A program made the translations under genes and the position numbers. A stretch of 64,000 nt of DNA, from assembly GCA_002762785.1 (NCBI GenBank), contig PCXY01000004.1, forward strand, positions 62,001-126,000. Reading direction: 5' to 3'. Shown piece by piece: positions 45,693 to 57,600 of this stretch; position 1 is the first letter of the stretch, and the number at the start of each line of letters is the position of its first letter. The DNA comes from Candidatus Woesearchaeota archaeon CG10_big_fil_rev_8_21_14_0_10_45_16 (GTDB taxonomy: Archaea > Nanobdellota > Nanobdellia > Woesearchaeales > GW2011-AR9). The notes under the pieces are model-generated. The model was not told the origin of the DNA. It was given only the letters and a program-made list of their open reading frames with translations, and did not search any database.

Positions 45693-46502
45693 ATGTCACA
45701 ATGGCAAATAACTCAGGAAGAGAAGAAACTTCCCGTCTTAAAGAATCCTTTGTTCATCGAGGGTCTTCCAGGTATCGCTAACGTCGGCAAGATTGCCACC
45801 GATTTCCTCATAGAAGAATTGAACGCTAAAAGATTATACTCCTTCTTCTCGTACCGTTTCCCGCATTCTGTCTTTGTCGGAGAAAATAACCTTATCGAAA
45901 CTCCAAAGATCGAGATCTATTACAAAGCGTTCGGCAAGAACAGCAAGAAACGTGATCTGCTTATCCTTACTGGCGATATCCAGCCGATCGATGAAGAAAG
46001 CTGCTACACTTTCTGTGAAGAGGTCCTGAAGGTCGCTCTGCAGTTCAGATGCAAAGAGATGATCACCACCGGCGGTATCGGTCTGCAGAACATTCCCGAC
46101 GAGCCCAAGGTGTATTGCACCAGCAATGATGCAGGTCTTTTCAAAGACTACACCAAGAAAGGCTTAGGGGTGGAGAAAAATATCTTCGGTGTCGTCGGCC
46201 CGATCATCGGTGTCTCTGGCGTCTTGTTGGGATTAGGCAAGAAACGCGGTGTCAAGGCCGTCTCTCTGTTGGCGGAAACGTTTGCTCACCCGATGTATCT
46301 TGGGGTGAAAGGCGGCAAGGAAATACTGAGCGTCATCGAGAAAAAATTCAGATATGGTGTTGACCTTAAGAAAGTTTCCCAGGAGATCGTGGAGATCGAA
46401 AAACAGCTGATGAAGAAGACCAAAGAATGGGCCACCGAAGCGGTTTCCCATTCCCGAGCCGGCGCAAAACCGAAAGCGAAAGAAGTCAGCTACATCGGTT
46501 AA
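45693..46502 (+). CDS. PAC2-family protein (proteasome assembly chaperone-like)
   Basis: PLFIEGLPGIANVGKIATDFLIEEL, ILTGDIQP, MITTGGIGL; start refined to ATG 45693. Confidence 0.88.
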   Translation: MSQWQITQEEKKLPVLKNPLFIEGLPGIANVGKIATDFLIEELNAKRLYSFFSYRFPHSVFVGENNLIETPKIEIYYKAFGKNSKKRDLLILTGDIQPIDEESCYTFCEEVLKVALQFRCKEMITTGGIGLQNIPDEPKVYCTSNDAGLFKDYTKKGLGVEKNIFGVVGPIIGVSGVLLGLGKKRGVKAVSLLAETFAHPMYLGVKGGKEILSVIEKKFRYGVDLKKVSQEIVEIEKQLMKKTKEWATEAVSHSRAGAKPKAKEVSYIG

Positions 46503-46641
46503 ATGCAATCATTTCGAGGGTTATCTGTCTTTTTTAAACTGATCCACAGAAGACCTGTGTTTTTTCCTTTCTGTTTTTCTTTAATTTTATAGTCGGAGAT
46601 CAAGCACAATCTTTATAAACCATCCAGATATACTTCTAGCG

Positions 46642-48639
46642 ATGCAAAAAAAGAGGTTTGAACTAGGTTTAGGTAGCTTTATTTCTAATTCTAACACTAG
46701 AAAAGGCCAGGTTACAATTTTCATCATTCTAGGCATCGTGATCCTGCTGGTTATCGCCCTTATTATCGCTTTCCAGACTGAGATCATCAAGTTCAAGCCG
46801 GAAGAGATCGTCCCTACCGAACGCGGCCGGGTCGAGAGCGTCATCTCATCCTGTCTGCAGGAGATCGCCGAGGATTCTTTGACTAAGATGGGCCTGCAAG
46901 GCGGTTATGTCACTCTCCCGGATGAGATCCTTAACGATGGCGGTAAACACTTGGCCATCTCTTCATTTGTGGTCGTCCCTTACTGGGCTTATGGTGAGAA
47001 TGTTGCCGTTCCTTCGTTAGAAGATCTTCAGGACCGCTTGGATGAGGCCATCGAATCCCAGATCAGAAGCTGTGTCTTCGATCCGGAGAAGTTCAGCGAG
47101 ACTTATGAGATCAGCGAACGTAGCGGCATCACTTCACAGACTCAGCTTAATGACGCCGGCATCACTTTCAACGTCAATTGGGATATCCAGATCAGGAACA
47201 AGCAAGGGGAAGTGGTGACGGAAGTCAACAATTTCGCCTATGATTCTGACATCAAGCTCAAATCAGCCTACGAAACTGCGAAGAGGATCGTGGAAGTAGA
47301 GATGCAGGACCTTAAGTTGGAGGATATCACGCAAGACCTGGTCGCTCTTGAACATCCTGACGTGCCGGTGGTCGGCTTTGAAGTCAGCTGTTCAGAGAAA
47401 CGCTGGGAGATCGCTGAGGTGAAACAGGCCGTCAAGGATCTGCTGCGGGTCAATATCGCCGCTCTGCAAGTACGGGGAACTGATGTTATCGAGTATCCGG
47501 AAGACTTGCCCTATTACCAGAACCATTATCTCTGGGATCTGGGAGAATTCAGCCAGAATGATGTTTCCGTCGATTTTTCATATCAGGACAATTACCCTTT
47601 CACTTTTGACGTTTCTCCGCGAAGCGGCAAGTTCATCAAGACCAGTTCATTCGGCCAGAAGAACAGCTTTCTTTCTTCTGCTTTCTGCCTGCAATCCTGG
47701 AAGTTCACCTATGACGTCAGCTATCCGGTGCAGGTTACCATCACTGACGATACTACTGGTTATGCGTTCAGGATCGCTTTCACCGTCCATCTTGTCAACA
47801 ACATTCCAGACCGGAGCCAGCCGGGAACTTCAGGCGTGACCCAGACTTTCCCTGCTTTCAGCGACGATGATTTCTGCGCCCAGAAAAGCATCCCGATGAC
47901 TGTCCGCAGCTACGAGTTGGTCGACAATCCGCAAACAGGGGTTTATGACCGCATCCCGCTGGACGATGTTGATCTCACTTTTACCTGCCTGAAGTTCCAA
48001 TGCGATATCGGCAGCACCCAATATGATTTCGGCGGCCAGGGCGATGTTTCCGCTGTAAGGACCAATTTCCCCTACTGCGGCGGCGGCATCATCCGCGGAC
48101 AGAAAGTCGGATTCAAAGATGATTGGGTGCGGGTCATTCCGGCTGCTGACAAAGTTTCCGAGCTGAACCTTATCCCTGAATTTGCTGTCTCAGCCGGCAG
48201 TATCAATATCCTGGCTCATGAGCTTCGTGCTGACGGCACCATCGGTCCCGGCCGTGAACTTCCTGAAGATGTGACTTCCCTGATCTCTATCTATTTCGAC
48301 AAAGACGGCACGTTCCTGGACCAGTCGCAGCAGCATTTCCATGAATCCAGCGTCGTGATGTCGCCAGGCATGGAAGAACGAGCTATCAATAATCAGAATC
48401 TTCGGTTTTTAGCGAAAGCCGATTTCACGTATCCTCTTGAGATTACCATCATCAAAGAAGGCGAATACGCTGGCGGATACAAAGGCAACTGGACTGTCCA
48501 CTGGAATGACATCTCTAATGTTAAAGAGTTGACGTTCCATGTCTTGAATGCGCCAGGCGGTTCGGATGAGAACCTTTACGAATTTATCTTGGGATTAGAT
48601 CAAAACAGCAGGCTGCTGCCGCTGCCGGAGTTAGGTTAG
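46642..48639 (+). CDS. Large membrane-anchored extracytoplasmic protein with N-terminal KGQVTIFIILGIVIL class-III-like signal
   Basis: RKGQVTIFIILGIVILLVIALIIAF N-terminus; about 600-aa extracytoplasmic part; first gene of a coupled cluster. Confidence 0.8.
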   Translation: MQKKRFELGLGSFISNSNTRKGQVTIFIILGIVILLVIALIIAFQTEIIKFKPEEIVPTERGRVESVISSCLQEIAEDSLTKMGLQGGYVTLPDEILNDGGKHLAISSFVVVPYWAYGENVAVPSLEDLQDRLDEAIESQIRSCVFDPEKFSETYEISERSGITSQTQLNDAGITFNVNWDIQIRNKQGEVVTEVNNFAYDSDIKLKSAYETAKRIVEVEMQDLKLEDITQDLVALEHPDVPVVGFEVSCSEKRWEIAEVKQAVKDLLRVNIAALQVRGTDVIEYPEDLPYYQNHYLWDLGEFSQNDVSVDFSYQDNYPFTFDVSPRSGKFIKTSSFGQKNSFLSSAFCLQSWKFTYDVSYPVQVTITDDTTGYAFRIAFTVHLVNNIPDRSQPGTSGVTQTFPAFSDDDFCAQKSIPMTVRSYELVDNPQTGVYDRIPLDDVDLTFTCLKFQCDIGSTQYDFGGQGDVSAVRTNFPYCGGGIIRGQKVGFKDDWVRVIPAADKVSELNLIPEFAVSAGSINILAHELRADGTIGPGRELPEDVTSLISIYFDKDGTFLDQSQQHFHESSVVMSPGMEERAINNQNLRFLAKADFTYPLEITIIKEGEYAGGYKGNWTVHWNDISNVKELTFHVLNAPGGSDENLYEFILGLDQNSRLLPLPELG

Positions 48640-48643
48640 ATAG

Positions 48644-51600
48644 ATGGTTAGACAGATGAAAACGAACAGAAAGATGCAATTGGCGACTGTACTTGTGCTT
48701 TTGCTGATCGTAAACCTGCCTATCGTCACTGCCTTGGAGATCTCTAACATACAGGTTCAGGATATTACAGATGATTCTGCCGTCGTCACCTGGGAAACCG
48801 ATGAACCGGCTGACAGTTTCGTGCGTTTTGGAGAAGATCCGCAAAATCTCATGTCACGAGGAGACGCCAGCAGGGTAACTGATCATAGTGTCGCTCTTGA
48901 CAACCTGCAGCCGTTGACAACGTACCAGTTTGAGGTAGAAAGCAATAAAGTTGTCGATAATGTTGAAGGCGCCTATCATTCCTTCCAAACTTTGGCTGTG
49001 GATATCACGGCGCCAGGGTTGACTATCAGCGCGCCTGAGGCGGTGCAGGGCAGCCGGGTCACGATCAACGGTACGTCTGAGAAAGGCGCAGAACTGCAAT
49101 TGTTTGTCAACGGTATCTTTGCCGCGAAACAGCAGGTGGAATCACAGAGTTCTGCTGAACTGGTGCCGTTTGTCTTTACCGATGTCTTATTGGTCGATAA
49201 TACTTTAAATGAGATCAAAGTTGACTCCAAAGACCGCAGTGGCAACACCAATACTGCTTCTGTCTCTGTGTCGGCTGATGCTAAACGGCCGGTGTTCGAA
49301 TTGACCCCTTTGCCGGCGATCATCGGCGAATTGTCTGTCAAATTACAAGGCAAGATTTCCGAAGAGGTTTCTTACGAAGTTTTTGTCAACAACGGTTCCG
49401 TCGTCCAGAAAGACGGCCTGGAAGTGGATGAAACTCTTAATCTCCAGGAAGGCAACAACACAGTCAGGATCACTGCCGTGGACAAGGCCGGCTGGGATGC
49501 AGAAGAGACTTTCAATGTTCTGGCTGATTCAAGAGTGCCCAGCATCAGGGCCGAATTGGCGAAAGGGTATGAGTATTATGAAGGCCGAGCTGAATCTGAT
49601 ATCACAGGAGAGACAGAAGCAGGAGCGACCGTCTACCTCTATATCTATCGTCCTTTGTCGTATGAGTTCAAGCCAGATTTCAGCAAAGCGGTAGCAAAGA
49701 CCACCGCCGATGTCAACGGTTCGTTCAGCTTTAACGATGTCAAGTTCTCACAGTCTGTCTTCGATGCCTCTTTAGGCGACCTGAAACCGAGAGAGGTGCC
49801 TTCTGACTTACTCCAGGCGACCATCTATCCGATCGAGCAGATCGCTGCTGATCAGGAGAACACTTATTTTGTCTATCTTATCGCTGAAGACCAGACCGGC
49901 AAGACTGCCTATTGGCAGCAGACCGTCAATGTCAACCGATGTTTAAGCACTAATTTCGCATTTGGTGTGGAGACTTTGACCCAGTTTACCGGTCCTTTAA
50001 AGCTGAATCCGATCTTGATGGATGAAGGTCGTCAGGAAGTACAAGCTACGTTCAAGCTGAATTATCTTGGTAAAGGATTACCGGAAGTCGGCCCTTCCGG
50101 TGATGAGATCAGCAAAGGTTTCCGGCTGCAGGGAACACCGCGGATAGAGCCGGCCTGTACGCAAAGCATGCGTGATGATGACAAGTTTGGTGTCGGCTGC
50201 ACTATCTTTCCACGAAGCACCAGGAATATTGTCAAGAGTCCCGATGATTCCGCCATCTTCGGCCTCTGGCAGCTAGGTTCCACGCAGGACATGAGCAAAC
50301 GTGAGGACGATTTCTGGAACGACTTCGAGAAGAGGCAGATCGTCTTCCCATTGAAAGTGCAGATCGAATATCAAGAGAGGACCGGCAAGGATGCTCAAGG
50401 CAACGATCAATGGAGCGAGACCAAAGTACAGACTTCCTGCCAGGACTTAAGTTATTTCGTCGATGTTCCGTTGAAGAGCAATGAGCTATTGCCTGACTTC
50501 ATCGCCGATGAAGGTATCGATGCGTTAGATTTTACTGTCAAGCAGATCCAGAATGCCCGCGAGTATGTGGAAACAGCATATATCATCACCGGTATCAGCT
50601 GCATCAGTTCATTCTTGCTGCGGTTTGTAACCAGAGGCGTCCGTATCGCCACTTCAAGATTGGAAGCGTATTTCAGCGCGGTCAAGACAAAATTGACGCC
50701 GGCGCAGATGGAAGAGCAAGGCGCATGTCCGGTTCCGGGCAAGGGTCAGGAAACATTATATCTGCAATCCACTGTTGAGAATTGGTATAGGATGTTAAGC
50801 GCCGATCAGGCTAAATATGAAGCCAGCATTCCGGCTAAAGTAGTGGAAACCTTCCTTGCCGACGGCGGTTCCATCGGCGATGCTACCAAGAAAATATTAT
50901 TGGATGAACGTTGTCCGCGGACGGCTGGCGCCTGGAAACTGGAAGCAGCGTTGGATACGGCCTATAAGTGGACCTGCGACCGCGCTTTCTGCCGGGCTGT
51001 ACCGGCCGGCTGGACGGCTACCAAGACGGAAGAAGAGATCTCTAAAGTTATTTTAGAAGGACAGCAATGCGCCGTCACCGGTAGAGGCATCCCGCTGCAG
51101 AAAGTGGAAGGGTGTAAAGAGCTGTTGAGGCAGGATGCAACTCCTCTTGATCCGACACTAAAGATCGATGATGTTGGCGGCGTCTGTTGGCGAAGAGGAG
51201 ATGGCAGCGACCAGTTGTATTATTATGATGAACGGAACCAGGATTCGGCTTTAGCTGCAAAAGGTATCTATCGTCTTACGCCGGTGCGAAGAGCTTTAAG
51301 TAATGTCGGAGATCTAAGCGAGCCGCTGGTCGTGACACAGCCGGACGGATCTGATTATTATGTGGCTGGTCAGGACAAGAGCTGTCAGCAAGTCTGCGAT
51401 GACAGAAGGAAGCCTGGATTTGAAGAAGATAATCTGTTGTCTTATGCTAAGTTAGGAGCTCAAGGTCAGGATCCGGGGTTAGTGAACCATAATAGTAATG
51501 TCGGTATCGGCTGTTACAAAGAAGAGTTGGTGGATGGCGTCACCCAGTTATTTGACAAAGATGGAGATCAGCTAGGCACGAAAGATGATAAGGAAAGGTA

Positions 51601-54109
51601 TGCTGCTGGTTACACCAACGATTGTTTCATCAACCAGGAATCGGCAGGAGAAACGTTCTACACGCAGTGTGTCTGCATGGGGAAACAGCCCAACAAGCAG
51701 ACTTATAGCAACACTGATCGGACACTAAGGACGGCAGAACCCAGAGACGAAGAGAATAACGTCGAGGAAGAATGGTCTTACCGCCAGGATCGCATCTTTA
51801 AAGAGACCTCCGGACCAAACCGGAAAGGGACTTATTATCCAGATATTAGATATTATTCCGGCCGTGATCTCTCCGGCGCGTTCGGCGCTAATTATATCTT
51901 TGACTATTTCCGAGATCAGGAGAAAGTTGCTAAAGTTGATCCGCATGCCGGTTTCATCGAGACCGCGCAGACCTTGTGCACATCGGGAATATTAAAGAAT
52001 TTGGTCATGTTAGAGAGCATGCTGACCGGTCTGCGGAACTGTCTGGAAGAAGCGAAGACGACAGAGTTCCATGATGCCGGCATGTGCAAGGCCTGGTTCT
52101 CACAGCAGGTCTGCGGCTTGGTCTATAAAGGGGTTGCTTCCTTGCTGACGAGCTGTACGCCGAGCAACTTTGATGATGTCGGTAAAGATAGTATCTTTGG
52201 TGATGTCGGCGCTTTTGTCTCTGAAGGCACGAGGGCGATGTCTTCTTCGTTACAGTCGTCGATAACTGATCTGAAAGAAGATTATGGCAACGCGCAGTTG
52301 AACCAGTATTTCTCCGGCGGCGCGCAGGGATTCGCCCAATCGTTATGTATGGCTGCGTTCGGTTTTGACTTTCCGCTGTTCAGTGATGAGTTCCTCTTAG
52401 ATGCGGCGTATGCCTTCCCGACCCAGTCCAGCGTGCTGGTCGGTCCAGCCTATCGGGAACTGAGCACTTTTAATCCAGCGAAACAGACAGCCACGTTCAA
52501 TTATGAAGTTGGCGCTGCGATCACACCTGGTTGTCGTATTAGAAGATGGGATGTTTCTTTGAAATGTGTTGGTCCTGAAGACCGAGGACTGAGTGGTGTC
52601 GATCCAACCTGTAACGGTGTGGGCTGTGATTGTCTCAATGCTCAGCCGACCAGCCAGTTTGCCGGTGAGAGAGTCATGTCTTTGAAACAAGGACACAACC
52701 TGCCGTCGGGAAGGTTGTTCTCGGTGCCGATCGAGTCGCCGCAGAGAGTGGATTCACACTTCCGTTACGACCACGTTAAAGTAGAATTGGAACTGGATCC
52801 AGCGGAAGATCCTGAATTCTGCATCGATCCGGAAGTACGCCAAGGCAACAAAGCAGTATATTATTATCCTATCACCGATACCACGCCGGCAGGTTTCGTG
52901 CAGTGTGAAGTAAATGCTGCTACTGGCCAATATTCCTGTCCGGAGTTCGCCAAATTGTTCGGTTTCGGCGGCGCTTACTTGCAGGAACCGTACATGACTT
53001 GTTTTGACAAGAAAACCAGCAATTATGTTGATTGTCAAACGCCAAACCTGTTCCTTGACGGCGATATTATCCAGGTACGGGTCAGTCTTAATACAGACGG
53101 CAAGCCGTACTGTCTGAAACGCACCGTCACTAACGTGGCCGGCATCCCGGATAATGTGATCTACCAAGTTCCTGAACAGCTTAATGGACCGCTGAACATT
53201 GAGCAAAGCCTCGGCACAGTACAGGCTAGCATGTTCCGCGGGGGCGCCAATGTTCTGGAGAAAGTTGCGGCTGCTGACAGGAGCAATAGGCTGGGCTGTA
53301 ACATCGCTTACCCTGGCAGTCCGGCTACGGTGGATGCCACCAAAGAATATGAGTTTAAGTATAAATTTGTAACTGCTGACGCGCTGGAGTTGTCTATTCC
53401 TCCTGGCGTCTCTGTCCTTGGTACATATACTGATAAAGGCGGTCTATTAGCTTTAAGTGAGAGGACGCAGTTGACTCTCGATGAGATCAACCGGGCGCAA
53501 TTTGACGTCCAGGGTTTCGTCGCTTCCAATGTTCTGGGAGGTATCAATCCTGCGGAACAACCCGGACAATGTACTTACCGGATCAGGGCTCAGAGCGCTT
53601 TCTCCCAATCAGATAATGTCCGGAATATCGCTGTCGAGTATGAATTGTTAGATGTCGATGAAGGCGGCAGCTGCTTACTGCCGAAGAACCAGGTCAAAGC
53701 GACGCAAGGCAAGGCCAGACATCCCGGTCAGATAAGGATCCAGCTGCAGGAAACTGCTGTGGCGCAGGCCGGCGGACTGCATGAGTTCTTTATGGCTCAG
53801 AACTACGATCACGTCCATGCTTTAGCTTTAGATATCATGAACCGGCATGAAGGCGACTTCACCAATGCGGTAGCTATATATTATGACGTCGCTTCCTGGA
53901 TCATGAAAGGTAATCGAGAGAAAGATCCGAAGAAATATAGCAACGGCGTGCAGAACGGTCTGAATTATTTCTTCCAGAGAAAATTCGGCGGTGTGGATGC
54001 GCCGGTCTATGGTCCGGATGTCACGTCTAAACCTGAATATGACAAGATCAAGAATTATTTATGTGAAGTGGATAAAGTGTTCGGTGGTGTGAATCAAGGA
54101 AAATGTTAA
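48644..54109 (+). CDS. Giant (about 1.8k aa) secreted protein with N-terminal fibronectin-III-like domain, internal TM and Cys-rich regions
   Basis: Signal peptide LATVLVLLLIVNLPIVTA; FN3-like LEISNIQVQDITDDSAVVTWETDEPADSFVRFG; internal hydrophobic segment AYIITGISCISSFLLRF; many Cys. Confidence 0.82.
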   Translation: MVRQMKTNRKMQLATVLVLLLIVNLPIVTALEISNIQVQDITDDSAVVTWETDEPADSFVRFGEDPQNLMSRGDASRVTDHSVALDNLQPLTTYQFEVESNKVVDNVEGAYHSFQTLAVDITAPGLTISAPEAVQGSRVTINGTSEKGAELQLFVNGIFAAKQQVESQSSAELVPFVFTDVLLVDNTLNEIKVDSKDRSGNTNTASVSVSADAKRPVFELTPLPAIIGELSVKLQGKISEEVSYEVFVNNGSVVQKDGLEVDETLNLQEGNNTVRITAVDKAGWDAEETFNVLADSRVPSIRAELAKGYEYYEGRAESDITGETEAGATVYLYIYRPLSYEFKPDFSKAVAKTTADVNGSFSFNDVKFSQSVFDASLGDLKPREVPSDLLQATIYPIEQIAADQENTYFVYLIAEDQTGKTAYWQQTVNVNRCLSTNFAFGVETLTQFTGPLKLNPILMDEGRQEVQATFKLNYLGKGLPEVGPSGDEISKGFRLQGTPRIEPACTQSMRDDDKFGVGCTIFPRSTRNIVKSPDDSAIFGLWQLGSTQDMSKREDDFWNDFEKRQIVFPLKVQIEYQERTGKDAQGNDQWSETKVQTSCQDLSYFVDVPLKSNELLPDFIADEGIDALDFTVKQIQNAREYVETAYIITGISCISSFLLRFVTRGVRIATSRLEAYFSAVKTKLTPAQMEEQGACPVPGKGQETLYLQSTVENWYRMLSADQAKYEASIPAKVVETFLADGGSIGDATKKILLDERCPRTAGAWKLEAALDTAYKWTCDRAFCRAVPAGWTATKTEEEISKVILEGQQCAVTGRGIPLQKVEGCKELLRQDATPLDPTLKIDDVGGVCWRRGDGSDQLYYYDERNQDSALAAKGIYRLTPVRRALSNVGDLSEPLVVTQPDGSDYYVAGQDKSCQQVCDDRRKPGFEEDNLLSYAKLGAQGQDPGLVNHNSNVGIGCYKEELVDGVTQLFDKDGDQLGTKDDKERYAAGYTNDCFINQESAGETFYTQCVCMGKQPNKQTYSNTDRTLRTAEPRDEENNVEEEWSYRQDRIFKETSGPNRKGTYYPDIRYYSGRDLSGAFGANYIFDYFRDQEKVAKVDPHAGFIETAQTLCTSGILKNLVMLESMLTGLRNCLEEAKTTEFHDAGMCKAWFSQQVCGLVYKGVASLLTSCTPSNFDDVGKDSIFGDVGAFVSEGTRAMSSSLQSSITDLKEDYGNAQLNQYFSGGAQGFAQSLCMAAFGFDFPLFSDEFLLDAAYAFPTQSSVLVGPAYRELSTFNPAKQTATFNYEVGAAITPGCRIRRWDVSLKCVGPEDRGLSGVDPTCNGVGCDCLNAQPTSQFAGERVMSLKQGHNLPSGRLFSVPIESPQRVDSHFRYDHVKVELELDPAEDPEFCIDPEVRQGNKAVYYYPITDTTPAGFVQCEVNAATGQYSCPEFAKLFGFGGAYLQEPYMTCFDKKTSNYVDCQTPNLFLDGDIIQVRVSLNTDGKPYCLKRTVTNVAGIPDNVIYQVPEQLNGPLNIEQSLGTVQASMFRGGANVLEKVAAADRSNRLGCNIAYPGSPATVDATKEYEFKYKFVTADALELSIPPGVSVLGTYTDKGGLLALSERTQLTLDEINRAQFDVQGFVASNVLGGINPAEQPGQCTYRIRAQSAFSQSDNVRNIAVEYELLDVDEGGSCLLPKNQVKATQGKARHPGQIRIQLQETAVAQAGGLHEFFMAQNYDHVHALALDIMNRHEGDFTNAVAIYYDVASWIMKGNREKDPKKYSNGVQNGLNYFFQRKFGGVDAPVYGPDVTSKPEYDKIKNYLCEVDKVFGGVNQGKC

Positions 54110-54657
54110 GCAAGAAAGGCGGATTACTGGTACAGGTGTTGGTGGTGCTGATAGTTATCATATTAACCAGCGGCTTGATCTTGTATCTGGTTAGTTCAGG
54201 AGTATTGACCCCTGATCCGGCAAGAGCTGAGGTCGATATCCTGAATGCTGAGTTTATCCCTTTGGAAAGGACCGGGACGTTGACGATAAAAGAGTTTGAT
54301 ATGTGTGAGTTTGTTGACGAGGAATTGAACTGTTTCCACAAGACCAGCGAGTTCCAGCGTGGCACTAATATCTATCTCAGAGCTTTGGTGGAGAGCACTG
54401 TCTTTGGTGGTCAGTTAAGTGTGGGTCGTAATTATCGCGTTGTTGACTCACAGGGGAAAGTGATTTTAGAACTAGAGGACACAAACCAAAGGGATTTTGA
54501 TTATGATCTTGAAGGGACCAAAGAGAACTTGGCTTTTTCGGACACTTTGTTTTTTGAAGACGAAGTTCCTGCTGGAGACTATGAATTACAGCTTATAGTT
54601 GAAAATCAGTTGACGATGAAACAAGCGACATTGACGAGGGGGTTTAGACTAATATGA
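54103..54657 (+). CDS. Pilin-like/membrane-anchored 184-aa protein
   Basis: MLSKKGGLLVQVLVVLIVIILTSGLILYLVS N-terminus; overlaps both neighbours (7 bp upstream, ATGA downstream). Confidence 0.72.
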   Translation: MLSKKGGLLVQVLVVLIVIILTSGLILYLVSSGVLTPDPARAEVDILNAEFIPLERTGTLTIKEFDMCEFVDEELNCFHKTSEFQRGTNIYLRALVESTVFGGQLSVGRNYRVVDSQGKVILELEDTNQRDFDYDLEGTKENLAFSDTLFFEDEVPAGDYELQLIVENQLTMKQATLTRGFRLI

Positions 54658-57600
54658 GGAAGATAATCTTTGTCTTAATGCTCGTACTCTCGCTTCCTCT
54701 TGTTGTTAGTCAAGCTTCTGTAACACCGGGTGCTGCTGCTGTTGGATCTGATTCCCTTTCTCAGGCATCATCTTCAACCCTAAACATTATTCATATTGGT
54801 GATTCTCATGTTGCTGGTTCTTATGGTTATGGTCTTCATCAATTATTGCTGCCAGTTGCAGCCCATAGAGAAACGTATGGTTGTGTTGGGGCTAGTGCCT
54901 CTTGGTATACGGCAGAACATAGTTGTAATCCTAGTCTTGGTTCGAGATCATCTATTGATCAGAAAACCAGTGATCTGATTTCAACCATAAACTTTCCTGA
55001 TTATATTAAAAAAAACAACTTTGACGTTGCTATAATCTCTCTTGGTACTAACTTCAGATCGGGTGATGTTGTTACTGGTAATGAGAGAGAATCTGTTGAA
55101 AAATTGCTGGATGCTGCTACACTGGTTGAGAAATGCTTCTGGGTGGGGGCACCGGTAACCAAAGACCCGAATGTTAATCCAAATACTATCAATACTGCTC
55201 TAAAGACATTAGTTGAGAATAAAGGCTGTAAGTTTATAGACTCAACTGACTTCACCTCTACCCCTAATATTAACGAAGGTTCCGGCTCCACGAAAAACCT
55301 TCTTCACTTTAACTCTGTGGGGGGAAAATCATGGGCGTCTGGCGTTTGTGGATCTATCATAAATGACATCGCTCCAGGAACGACATTAGCTGATTGTATC
55401 GGCGAGCAGACAGAAGATCCAGAACCAGTAAATGTGGAAAGAGACGAGTTTGTGCCAGATTACTCTCAACAGACTGGTCCGACGCCGACGATAACAGAGA
55501 TTGATCAGGTCTGGCAGCAGATCAGTGGTGTCTTGAAGATAAACCATATGTTAGATGTCTGGGTGCCTAAATTAGGGTGGCAATCCGTACAGCCTGTAGT
55601 ACCTAAAGATGCACCTATCACTGCAACTACAGCAGGGATTACAGGTTCTGATAACGATATCCAAGCTCTCGCAAAGATCTACCGAACATATGGTTCTGCT
55701 GTTGAAGCTGCTGCAATATTTCACACAGTTGAGCCATCATTGATAATGGCAATCATCTATAAAGAATCACTGGGGAGAGTAGATGCCGTTTCTTCCTCTG
55801 GGGCAGTTGGTCTTATGCAGTTGGTTGCTGGAACTGCCCGCGACGCTGGTCTTAACGTTCCAGAATATAATAGGATAACCATCACTCTTTCGTCAGGAAG
55901 AGAGATAAATGTTCCTGAACATTGTCGCTCAATAGATGTCACTGGCTGTGATAAAGTTAATGACGAGCGATTTGATCCCACCAAAAATATCCTTGCTGGG
56001 GCTAGAAGCTTGCGTGTGTTCTTTGACAGCAAGACAAGAGGCGGTTCTTGGGAGAAAGCTATCAAAAGATATCGTGGTAGTACAGATGATATACAACAAG
56101 CGTATTATAATAAAGTGGTCCAGTATCAAGCTATTGCCGAACAGATTATCAGGCAGGGCGGTTCGGCAGTTTCACCGGTGTCGACTGATGCTCTCTGCTT
56201 CCCATTGACGCAGGAGAGTTTAAACACTAATAAAGGTAGAAATGGAGATAATGATGATTGGGGTAATTCAAGAAGCGAAGGAGACAGATGCCACGCTGGT
56301 AACGATCTTTTTGAACAAGGACCAGGTGAAGTCATCGCGATTACAGATGGGACTGTTGTGGCTATACAAAAAGGTTGGACGCGATGTGAAGACGGCTGGG
56401 GTGGAACAGCAGGTACTCCGAAAGGTGTTAGTGCGGTTTTAGTCTACCATCCAAGCCTTGGTAAGACTATTAATTATGGAGAAATCGATGATGATAAAGT
56501 TGAAGTAAACGTTGGAGGTCAGATCTCGAAAGGCCAATTTTTAGGTGTTGTCAGTTACTGTGATACTTTCCATCTTGAAGTTTATAACGGTGAGCAGAGG
56601 ACGACGATAAAATGGGAGCCACCAAAAGGCCAAACTGTTTCTGGAGGTAATACTAAAGATTACTGCGAACAGAACTATTTCAACACTAAACCGGCTGCTC
56701 TGGAAGATCCGCAAGTTCTATTGCGTCAGATCAAAGGAAACTTCTGTGAGAAAGATACCGGTAAATTTTTAGTACAGGCTCCTATAGTGCCTACTCCTGA
56801 AGCAACATTGGCTTCTATCCCCACTGGCGCATCTGCCTCTTCTTGTAGCAACGACGAAAATTTCGTTGATCCTTCTAAAAGCACAAGGGCTAATCTTTAC
56901 AAAGATAAATGGGTGAAAGCATTAGGTGATGCAGGTGTCCATGGTACCACTTTTGTCAGTAAATTACAATCCAATGGGCCTGAGGATCAAAATCTTCTCA
57001 ATGAAAAAGGGAGGTTGACGTTGGTCTTCGCTCCTTGTTCTACTGATTTTAACAAACCGATCGAGATGGTCTATTATTTCCACGGCAACAATGGATTCTC
57101 ATATCAGGATGGATCAGGGGCCTATGATGACTTCAATAAGCGCCTTGCTCCTCAGATTAAGAAGATGATGGACGCTGGAAGGAATTTTGTAATTGTGTTT
57201 CCAGAGTTACCTTGGTCAGCTGGTGACAATCCTGGAGTAAGCAAAAAAAATCACGGAAAGGTATGGGCCGACGGTGATTCTAATCTTGTTGCTCTTCATA
57301 ACGATGTCTTAAGATTGTTGAATCTTAGATTTTCTAATGTCGTTGTTGGTTACATCTCTATGACTGGTCACAGCGGTGGCGGTTCACCATTGAAACGAGG
57401 TGTAGAAGTGGGAGCTATCCAAGAATTAAATGTTAATAAGATCACTTTCTCAGATGCTGATTATGGCTGGCAAGGATCTGGTTCTTCATCATTGTATGTC
57501 TACAACAACTACGTGAAAGATCATCCGAATGTGGAACTTAATCTGTTAGTGCAAGCCCCAGCCAATATAGGGGTTCACGAGCCAACTAAGTATTCAGTTG